Source: Myxococcaceae bacterium (GTDB taxonomy: Bacteria > Myxococcota > Myxococcia > Myxococcales > Myxococcaceae). Taken from it: a stretch of 12,060 nt of DNA. Below are positions 7,020 through 12,060 of the stretch, piece after piece. The DNA is taken from assembly GCA_018262385.1 (NCBI GenBank), contig JAGSPQ010000050.1, forward strand, positions 1-12,060, written 5' to 3'. A program made the translations under genes and the position numbers. The notes beneath the pieces are model-generated. The model worked only from the letters and a program-made list of their open reading frames with translations, made no database searches and had not been told where the DNA came from. The number at the start of each line of letters is the position of its first letter. Positions within the stretch are counted from its first letter, which is position 1.

Positions 7020-8150
7020 TCAGGGGCCGAGCGCGCGCAGGGCCCAGGCGGTGAATAGGCCGAAGTAGGTGCCGAGCGAGATCCCGGCGAGGCCGAGGGT
7101 GAGCCCCGGGCCGACCAGCTGCCGGTTCTTCAGCGCGCTCGCCACCGGGCCGATGAAGGCGGGGCCGAAGATGGTGGCGGTGGAGCAGATGATGGTGGTG
7201 TCGGCGTCGAGCCGCGCCAGCCGCGAGATCCCGACGTGGATCGCGATCGCCAGGCACATCGCGGCGAGGACGAAGAAGAAGATCACCGGGCTGGTGCCGG
7301 CCAGCTGGCTGACGTCGGCCATCGAGCCGACCGAGACGCAGAAGACGAACAGCGCGTACTCGCCCAGGTCGTAGGCGCCGGCGAGGGTGCGGATCTGGCG
7401 GAAGAGCGAGGCGGCGATCCCCAGGGTGGTGAGGGCGACCAGCACGAAGGGCGAGTCGAGCCGGCCGAGGAAGAGGAACGAGAGTCCGACGCTCGCCCCG
7501 ACGATCGCGCAGGTGAGGCCGAAGGCGATCGCCAGCGGCGCGGCGTTGGCGCGGGTGAAGCCGCTGCCGGGAGGGAGCTCGACGTGCTCGTGCGCTCCGT
7601 CCTCGGGCTGGAAGGGAGGCAGGATCTTCAGCAGCAGCCGCTGCCCGAGGCTCAACAGGAACAGCAGGTACACCCCGCCGGTGACGAGGTCGGAGGTGCT
7701 GACCAGCAGGAAGGTCTCCTTGCGGACGTCGAGCGCGATTCCCACCGCGCTCATGTTGGCGGTGCCGCCGACGTACACCCCGACCAGCATCCCGGCGATC
7801 TTCCACCACTCGTCGGTGCGGGTGCGGAACAGCCACCCGACGAGCCCCGAGGCGACCACCGCCGAGAAGCAGGCGATGATGAACGACAGCAGCAGCGGCC
7901 GGGCGAGGTTGAGCCACTTGCGGACCTCGCTGCTGAAGAGCAGCAGCGGAATCGCCAGTGGGACCGCGGCGGAGCTCAAGCGAATCGAGACCTCGTTGTC
8001 GAGCGGCAGCCCGAGGTTGCCGAAGAGGATCCCGGCGCCGTAGCAGAGCACCACCGGCCCCAGCAGCCGGGCGGGCTTGAAGTGGGCGGCGAGCCAGTTG
8101 GCGAGCGCGGGGAACACCAGCGCGACCAGGACCTGGGCGGCGAGGATCAT
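7020..8150 (-). CDS. DUF819 family multi-pass membrane protein
   Basis: A 376-residue integral membrane protein with roughly ten hydrophobic segments. The sequence 'MLVGVYVGGTANMSAVGIAL' at 121-140, the 'IPLLLFSSEVRKWL' segment at 67-80 and the C-terminal 'DADTTIICSTATIFGPAFIGPVASALKNR' region (315-343) are the hallmarks of the DUF819 family (B. subtilis YjcL type). The family has not, to my knowledge, a firmly assigned substrate; its two-halved topology suggests a transporter. A His/Glu-rich loop (QPEDGAHEHVELPPG, 181-195) divides the protein. The longer frame reaching 8600 only overlaps the neighbouring gene out of frame. ATG at 8150 overlaps the TauE/SafE stop as ATGA, so the two membrane proteins are probably made together. 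argC follows after 48 bases. Confidence 0.88.
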   Translation of the reverse strand: MILAAQVLVALVFPALANWLAAHFKPARLLGPVVLCYGAGILFGNLGLPLDNEVSIRLSSAAVPLAIPLLLFSSEVRKWLNLARPLLLSFIIACFSAVVASGLVGWLFRTRTDEWWKIAGMLVGVYVGGTANMSAVGIALDVRKETFLLVSTSDLVTGGVYLLFLLSLGQRLLLKILPPFQPEDGAHEHVELPPGSGFTRANAAPLAIAFGLTCAIVGASVGLSFLFLGRLDSPFVLVALTTLGIAASLFRQIRTLAGAYDLGEYALFVFCVSVGSMADVSQLAGTSPVIFFFVLAAMCLAIAIHVGISRLARLDADTTIICSTATIFGPAFIGPVASALKNRQLVGPGLTLGLAGISLGTYFGLFTAWALRALGP

Positions 8151-8890
8151 CCGCCCCCTTTGAGCGAGGTGAACAGCAGCGTCCCGCCGGCGGCCAGCAG
8201 CAGCACCGCCACCACTTTTCGAAAGCGCGCCTCGTCGAGCCGGTGGTGCACCCACTCGCCGGCGACGATCCCCAGCCCGAGCGGGACGAGCAGCAGCGCC
8301 GACAGCGGCAGGGTCGAAAGCGAGAGCGAGCCGTCGAGCCACAGCCGGGGCAGCAGCAGCAGGTTGAGCACCACCCACACCGCGGCGAGGGTGGCGCGAA
8401 AGGCGGACTTGTCGGGCAGGGTGCGGGCGGAGACGAACACCGCGAGCGGGCCGCCGGTGGCGAAGACGCCGTGGATCACTCCGCCGGCGAAGAGGGCGAG
8501 GCTGGCGACCGGGCGGCTGAGCGGCTTGAGCGCGGTGGAGGCGAGCAGCTGGTGGAGCGCGACCGCGACGACGAAGAACGCGAACACCGGCTTCATCCAC
8601 CCGGTGTCGGTGGAGCGGGCGAGCAGGATTCCGACTCCCAGCCCGACGGTCATCAGCGGCACCACCGAAGAGAGGAGGAACTTCCAGTCGAGGTGCCGGC
8701 GGCCGCGCGCCATCAGGTAGGCCGAGAGCACGAGGTTGACCGGCAGCAGCCAGCCGAGCAGGGAGGGGATGGGGAAGAAGAGCGCGCCGATGGTGAGCGC
8801 GACCACCATGCTGCCGAAGCCGGCGGCGGCCTCGATGAGGAAGGCGACCGCGACGATCGCGGCCAGCAGCGCAGTCTGCTCGGGGCTCAC
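8147..8890 (-). CDS. TauE/SafE family permease (sulfite/organoanion exporter-like)
   Basis: A 247-residue membrane protein of the TauE/SafE family, whose members export sulfite, sulfoacetate or related organic anions. The family's internal duplication is visible: 'IEAAAGFGSMVVALTIGALFFP' at 19-40 and 'GGVIHGVFATGGPLAVFVSA' at 136-155, each starting one half of about four membrane segments. The length fits the family (about 240-270). I chose GTG at 8890 because hydrophobic sequence begins there. The frame extends to an ATG at 8995, but the added 35 residues are polar and would begin inside a large palindrome. No clear Shine-Dalgarno site precedes the GTG, so the start is uncertain. It heads the series TauE/SafE, DUF819, argC, argB. 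The substrate cannot be told from sequence. Confidence 0.87.
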   Translation of the reverse strand: MSPEQTALLAAIVAVAFLIEAAAGFGSMVVALTIGALFFPIPSLLGWLLPVNLVLSAYLMARGRRHLDWKFLLSSVVPLMTVGLGVGILLARSTDTGWMKPVFAFFVVAVALHQLLASTALKPLSRPVASLALFAGGVIHGVFATGGPLAVFVSARTLPDKSAFRATLAAVWVVLNLLLLPRLWLDGSLSLSTLPLSALLLVPLGLGIVAGEWVHHRLDEARFRKVVAVLLLAAGGTLLFTSLKGGG

Positions 8891-8938
8891 GCCGGGTGGA
8901 GCCCGTCGCGCTTCGGAAACGTCATCCGAGCGGCAGAT

Positions 8939-9010
8939 TAGCCCCAGAGCTCGCTTGGGTTGAGCAGGGATCGCGCCGAGGCGGATCAACCCCACCGATG
9001 GCTGGGGCTA
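8939..9010. repeat. 72-base imperfect palindrome at the PilZ stop / permease leader
   Basis: Three paired blocks lie in one register around a centre at 8974/8975: TAGCCCCAG (8939-8947) with CTGGGGCTA (9002-9010), TCG (8951-8953) with CGA (8996-8998), and GGGTTGA (8957-8963) with TCAACCC (8986-8992). The outer right arm contains the PilZ stop codon (9008-9010). There is no U-run after the stem in the minus-strand direction. It could be a transcript end for the PilZ gene, a leader structure for the permease operon, or a protein-binding site. Confidence 0.55.
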
Positions 9011-9319
9011 GGAAGGGGAGGCCCAGGCCGTCTGGAAGAGCTCGAAGAACTGGTTGGCGATGCCGGTGAAGCGAACGCCGAAGCGGCCGCGCACGCTCAT
9101 CCGCGGATCGCCGGCCTTCGCCCAGCAGACCTTGCCGGTGAAGGGGAACTCCTGGCCCTGGAGGGTGATCGACCCCTGCACGTCGGTGCCCGGGCGGGCG
9201 ATGTGCATCACCTCGACCGCGAAGCCCTGGGGCGAGACGTCGGCGGTGAAGGCGGGGAGCTTCCCGCCCAGGCTGAGCTTGAGGCGGCGGCGAAAGCGCG
9301 GGAGCAGGCGTTTGTTCAT
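9008..9319 (-). CDS. PilZ domain protein (predicted c-di-GMP receptor)
   Basis: A 103-residue protein that is essentially one PilZ domain. The c-di-GMP-binding signature is present: RFRRR at 8-12 (the RxxxR motif) followed by the strand and ADVSPQG at 26-32 (the D/NxSxxG motif, Asp27, Ser29, Gly32). Further on, 'FTGKVCWAKAGDP' and 'RGRFGVRFTGI' are typical PilZ beta-strands. PilZ proteins of this size usually act as adaptors that pass the c-di-GMP level to a partner; in myxobacteria these include motility and development functions. The partner is unknown. The ATG at 9319 starts just before the RxxxR motif. The same frame is open upstream to 10021, through the broken protease gene, but that upstream part is arginine-rich out-of-frame sequence and is not a real fusion. 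Spacing to the protease end is 68 bases. Confidence 0.86.
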   Translation of the reverse strand: MNKRLLPRFRRRLKLSLGGKLPAFTADVSPQGFAVEVMHIARPGTDVQGSITLQGQEFPFTGKVCWAKAGDPRMSVRGRFGVRFTGIANQFFELFQTAWASPS

Positions 9320-9387
9320 CCCGCGATGGTGGCAGCGCGACGGCGGCCCGCCATTTTTCCGACCGCCGCGAACGAGAACTTGCGCGG

Positions 9388-10021
9388 CTACTTCTTCGGG
9401 TAGACCTCGACCATCAGTCCCTTGAGCGTCTGGGTGATGTCGCTCGGGGCAGCGGCGAAGTCCGACTTGTTGAGCTGGTTGACCGAGGCCATGAACTCGT
9501 CGGCGCGCCAGACGTACTCCTTGCCGGTCCAGCCGTGGGTGGCGACGAGGTACTCGACGCCGTCCTTGTTGAAGTGCCCTTCGACCACCGCCCAGTGGGC
9601 GCGCTTGCCAGAACATCTCGCCCTGGGTGGTGAAGCCCTTCTGCTTGGCGACGTCGAGCAGCCGGCGCTTGGTGTCGGGCTCCTGGTGGTGGCTGTCCCA
9701 GCGGACCACGTCGGAGTCCTGCACCAGCGGGGTGAGGCCTTTGGTCGGATCCTTCTGCTCCCAGAAGTCCATCACCATCCCGAGCGCGTAGAGGCCGCAG
9801 GTCGGGCCGTCCTGCACCCGGGCGGGGACGTCGGCGCCGAGCTTGAGCGCCTTGGTCGCCTCGGTGGCGAGCTGGGCGCGATCGACCGGAGTGAAGGTGG
9901 TGCCGTTGGCGAGGGTGACCGCGAGGGGATCGGGCCGGGCCACCACCACCGGGGGCATCGACGGGCTGGGAACCCGGGTGGGAATCACCGGCGGCGGGCC
10001 TGGGCGGATGGGAGGAGGCAT
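9388..10021 (-). pseudogene. Broken papain-like cysteine protease, ACTMAP (UPF0692)-like
   Basis: Two reading frames together spell one protease. Frame one (10021 down to about 9608, 138 residues) has a proline-rich N terminus, then VQDGPTCGLYALGMVMDFW with the predicted nucleophile Cys75 and oxyanion-hole Gln70, and VAKQKGFTTQGEMF at 124-137. Frame two (about 9612 down to 9388) continues GKRAHWAVVEG with the predicted catalytic His, then YLVATHGWTGKEYVW and SVNQLNKSDF, and ends at TAA-less YPKK with a stop at 9388-9390. From memory, human actin maturation protease ACTMAP (C19orf54) has GPQCGLVALWMA, ERGYTAQGEMF, KAHWAV and ESNLQLTDF in the same order, with about 60-70 residues between QGEMF and AHWAV. 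Here the gap is almost nil and the frame changes, so an internal deletion (real or an assembly error) is likely. Alternative: a generic C39-like peptidase. Confidence 0.68.
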
Positions 10022-10027
10022 GGGGGG

Positions 10028-10079
10028 ATTGTCGGAGGAACGCCTACCTCGGTGCTGTCAACCGGCGTGACGCGTAACG
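10028..10079 (-). promoter_or_regulatory. Possible promoter and operator for the protease gene
   Basis: In the minus-strand direction an imperfect palindrome CGT-n-ACGCGT-n-ACG (10079-10066) lies just before a perfect TTGACA (10061-10056). The only -10-like element is GACAAT (10033-10028), 22 bases further on, which is too long for a standard sigma-70 spacer (16-18). If it were used, the transcript would start almost at the ATG (10021), with no Shine-Dalgarno site. The elements are seen; promoter activity is uncertain. Confidence 0.3.
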
Positions 10080-10089
10080 GCTCGTCTTC

Positions 10090-10950
10090 TCAGGTTTTTT
10101 TTGGAAACCAGGGGAAAAGCCTCGGGACGGCATTGATTCGCTGGGCGAAGTCGGGGCGGCGGGCGACCGCGTGCTTCTCCGCCAGCGGGATGCTGACGAA
10201 GAGGAAGAGGGCGAGCATCGCGGCGGGCCCGACCCCCATCCAGAGCGGTGCGCCGGCGGCGAGCCCGAACAGCCAGAGGCCGACCCAGAAGAGGATCTCG
10301 CCGAAGTAGTTGGGGTGGCGCGAGTACTTCCACAGCCCCTGGTCGCAGGCGCCGGAAGGATGGTCGGTGCGGAAGGCGCGCAGCTGTTCGTCGGCGATCG
10401 ACTCGATCGCGATCGCGGCGAAGGTGACCAGCGCGGCGAGGCCGTCGAGCGGGGAGAAGGCGGCGGGGGAAGTGAGCGCCGGCAGCATCGGCAGGCTGCC
10501 CAGATACGTGAGCGCAGTGGGGAAGAGGTGAATGCCGAGGAAGCTGGCCGGCCAGTAGAGGCGGCCGGTCTTCTGGCGAATGTCGACGTAGCGCCAGTCT
10601 TCGTGGTGGATCCCCTTCCAGCCGCGGGCCCAGTTCCAGGTCAGCCGCACTCCCCAGAGGGTGACGGCGAGGAGGACGAGGGCGAAGCGGGGGCCGAGGT
10701 GCGGGGCGAGCGAGGCGAACCAGGCGGCGATCGCGATTGGGAGGACGCTCCAGTAGGGATCGTAGAGGCTCGAGTTGTTGGCGCGGCGGCTGCCGACGAA
10801 GACGACGATCGTGGCGGCGAGGTCGGCGAGCGCGACGCGCCACAGCGGGTCGAGGGCGGGAGTGGAGTGGGCGATCGCTGCCGCGGCCCCGAGCGCTCCG
10901 GCGTAGACGAGGACGACGTAGACGAAGCTGCGGGCGCGGATGCCGGTCAT
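10090..10950 (-). CDS. DUF1295 family membrane protein (steroid 5-alpha-reductase-like)
   Basis: A 286-residue membrane protein with about seven hydrophobic segments. The C-terminal hallmark 'GLWKYSRHPNYFGEILFWVGLWL' (205-227), preceded by 'IESIADEQLRAFR' (182-194) and followed by 'SIPLAEKHAVARRPDFAQRI' (253-272), marks the DUF1295 family. It shares the NADPH-binding fold of steroid 5-alpha-reductases and isoprenylcysteine methyltransferases. 'DPYWSVLPI' at 64-72 is also a family landmark. The substrate is unknown; a lipid or isoprenoid reductase or methyltransferase role is an inference from the superfamily. The length is normal. The ATG at 10950 overlaps the upstream gene's stop as ATGA, so expression is coupled to the CxxC membrane protein. 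The gene ends in a run of eight A residues (coding strand) just before the stop. Confidence 0.9.
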   Translation of the reverse strand: MTGIRARSFVYVVLVYAGALGAAAAIAHSTPALDPLWRVALADLAATIVVFVGSRRANNSSLYDPYWSVLPIAIAAWFASLAPHLGPRFALVLLAVTLWGVRLTWNWARGWKGIHHEDWRYVDIRQKTGRLYWPASFLGIHLFPTALTYLGSLPMLPALTSPAAFSPLDGLAALVTFAAIAIESIADEQLRAFRTDHPSGACDQGLWKYSRHPNYFGEILFWVGLWLFGLAAGAPLWMGVGPAAMLALFLFVSIPLAEKHAVARRPDFAQRINAVPRLFPWFPKKT

Positions 10951-11873
10951 GAGGCCGGCGCGGGCCGGGTCGCCGCTCGCAGCTGGGCGGCCTCGCTCGG
11001 GCTGATCAGGCTGACGAAGACCTTCTTCTCGTGCGGCTTGTTGCCCTTGAGCCCGGTGATCCGCGTCAGCTCGATCAGCGGCTCGTGGGCGTTGCACTTC
11101 GCGCAGCCGAGCAGCGTCAGCCGGGTGGCGGACTTTCCGTCGCTCGCGCCGAGGTTGCGCGCGGCCTCGGCGTACTGGCTGCCCTCGAGCCGCAGCACCG
11201 CCTGCTTCACCGTCGGCGAGTCGCCCGCGCCAAAGGCGAGCGGGTGGGTCGCGTCGTACCAGCCGACGCAGCCTTCGCAGAACGGCTTGCGCGCTTCGGA
11301 GACGAGCATTCCGACCGCGATTCCGCAGACGATGAGGAAGTTGATCACCCACAGCGCGTAGACGCCGACGCCGGTGAGGGTGGGTTTCGAGGAGGAGGAG
11401 CTGTGCCCGGCCTTGGTGATGGTGACGCCGTTCCTCGCGGCGAGCTCCAGGTAGCCGAGGATCGGAGGGGTGGCGCTCTCTTCGGTCAGCGCCGCATCGA
11501 CCGCCGCGTCGAGTCCATTCGCCTCGACGTAGGCGGCGGCGCCGGGGTTGTTGTTCAGCATCGTCGCGAGCTCCGAGCGGAAGCGGGCGTATTTGACCAG
11601 GTGGAGGCTGGTCTCGCCGAGCAGGCCGGCGCCGAGGCCGATCAGCGCGACCGCGAGCGGCTGGCGCACGTGGCGCGACTTCACCCGGCTCACGCCGACG
11701 CCGCCGATCACTGCGCCCAGCGCGGCGGGGTAGATCAGCAGCAGGCTCAGCCACTGAGAGACGAAGCCGAGGACGAGCCCGCCGAGGACCGCGGCGAGCG
11801 CCGCCGCGACTGCGAGGCGGGGAAGGGCTCCGGGATCAGACTTTCCGGACGGGACGTATGCGCGGCGGGCCAT
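10947..11873 (-). CDS. Membrane protein of unknown function with two CxxC pairs
   Basis: A 308-residue protein I do not recognise. Hydrophobic segments lie at about 19-37, 40-60, 72-88 and 167-191. Between the third and fourth is a 75-residue soluble region. After the fourth comes KPFCEGCVGWYD (Cys199, Cys202) and then LLGCAKCNAHEPL (Cys257, Cys260). Two CxxC pairs 55 residues apart in one soluble tail suggest a zinc-ribbon or other metal site, or a redox pair; this is inference. The tail probably faces the cytoplasm if the N terminus (MARRAYVPSGK, basic) does. ATG at 11873 is chosen because AGGAGG sits 4 bases upstream; the in-frame GTG at 11894 has no such site. Its stop overlaps the DUF1295 start (ATGA), so the pair forms an operon. 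Confidence 0.85.
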   Translation of the reverse strand: MARRAYVPSGKSDPGALPRLAVAAALAAVLGGLVLGFVSQWLSLLLIYPAALGAVIGGVGVSRVKSRHVRQPLAVALIGLGAGLLGETSLHLVKYARFRSELATMLNNNPGAAAYVEANGLDAAVDAALTEESATPPILGYLELAARNGVTITKAGHSSSSSKPTLTGVGVYALWVINFLIVCGIAVGMLVSEARKPFCEGCVGWYDATHPLAFGAGDSPTVKQAVLRLEGSQYAEAARNLGASDGKSATRLTLLGCAKCNAHEPLIELTRITGLKGNKPHEKKVFVSLISPSEAAQLRAATRPAPAS

Positions 11874-11877
11874 GACG

Positions 11878-11883
11878 CCTCCT
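11878..11883 (-). promoter_or_regulatory. Shine-Dalgarno site of the CxxC membrane protein
   Basis: AGGAGG on the minus strand, 4 bases before the ATG at 11873. It is the only perfect ribosome binding site in the window and decides the start of that gene against the longer open frame to 11894. Confidence 0.8.
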
Positions 11884-12060
11884 AGCGGACACACGCCTCG
11901 GGTTCACCTTGCGGAGCGAAATTCGTCAGCAGGCCGCCGCGTCCGGAGTCGGACGAGGACCTTCGCCACGAGCAACTGCCGTTGATGCGCGTCACGCTTC
12001 GTCGTCGAACTCACCCCCGCGAAATTCGGGCCGTTTTCCCCTGCGCGCGCAACTCTAGCG
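11884..12060. other. Upstream intergenic region with a repeated 10-mer
   Basis: No gene is supported in the last 177 bases. GCGAAATTCG occurs twice in the same direction (11916-11925 and 12019-12028); each copy holds the odd-centred palindrome CGAA-A-TTCG. The region should contain the promoter of the CxxC/DUF1295 operon, but no confident -35/-10 pair was found. A short frame from the ATG at 11985 runs off the window edge on the plus strand and is too short to judge. Confidence 0.4.

Noticed and set aside
5911..7917. Upstream extension of the argB frame
   Set aside because: It is an out-of-frame reading of argC and the DUF819 gene; ArgB sequence starts at the ATG at 5910.
7236..8720. 494-residue plus-strand frame opposite the two membrane proteins
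   Set aside because: Highly charged low-complexity shadow of hydrophobic minus-strand genes; no motif seen.
8891..8995. Longer start (ATG 8995) for the TauE/SafE gene
   Set aside because: It adds 35 polar residues not expected in the family and begins inside the large palindrome; the GTG at 8890 fits better, though this is not certain.
10096..10103. Run of eight T/A residues near the end of the DUF1295 gene, considered as a terminator U-run or slippage site
   Set aside because: It reads as A on the coding strand and lies before the stop, inside the frame; no hairpin precedes a U-run in the gene direction. Slippage is possible but the frame is intact.
11985..12060. Plus-strand frame starting ATG at 11985 and open to the window edge
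   Set aside because: Only 25 codons are visible, arginine-rich, with no ribosome binding site or recognisable motif.

Overview
The window is about 70% G+C with strong third-position GC bias. It reads as chromosomal DNA of a myxobacterium or close relative (Myxococcota, the former Deltaproteobacteria). Two secreted lipoproteins carry the Asp-Ala-Gly / Asp-Gly-Gly low-complexity linkers that are very common in that group, next to a PilZ protein and compact, translationally coupled gene pairs. The assignment is inferred from style; there is no rRNA or marker gene here. No tRNA, rRNA, CRISPR array, insertion sequence or phage gene was seen, and no gene-free stretch exceeds 200 bases.

Layout. Positions 2-3317 are a plus-strand run: the ATPase end of an ABC exporter (cut by the window edge), a Cys-rich lipoprotein with three copies of one beta-rich domain, and a soluble cardiolipin-synthase-type phospholipase D protein whose start overlaps the lipoprotein stop (GTGA). 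All three point to the cell envelope. Everything from 3340 to 11873 is on the minus strand. In transcription order (high to low coordinate) this is: a membrane protein of unknown function with two CxxC pairs, coupled by ATGA overlap to a DUF1295 (steroid 5-alpha-reductase-like) membrane protein; a broken papain-like cysteine protease; a small PilZ protein; a TauE/SafE-type permease coupled by ATGA to a DUF819 membrane protein; argC coupled by ATGA to argB (arginine biosynthesis steps 3 and 2); a lipoprotein with a probable beta-propeller; and a 49-residue DUF3309-like membrane peptide that converges on the phospholipase D gene.

How the parts work together. Only argC-argB forms a defined pathway. 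The four genes TauE/SafE, DUF819, argC and argB lie head to tail with gaps of -4, 48 and -4 bases, so two possible transporters may be co-transcribed with arginine synthesis, though a weak hairpin sits in the 48-base gap.

The most notable item is the cysteine protease at 9388-10021. Its two halves match, from memory, the animal actin maturation protease ACTMAP (C19orf54/UPF0692): the Cys motif and the QGEMF motif in one frame, and the AHWAV His motif and the SxNQL tail in another. About 60 residues between them appear to be missing, with a frame change. The first frame then runs without a stop into the PilZ gene, so automatic annotation could make a false 337-residue fusion. Several inverted repeats mark gene ends and starts; the largest is a 72-base imperfect palindrome at 8939-9010.
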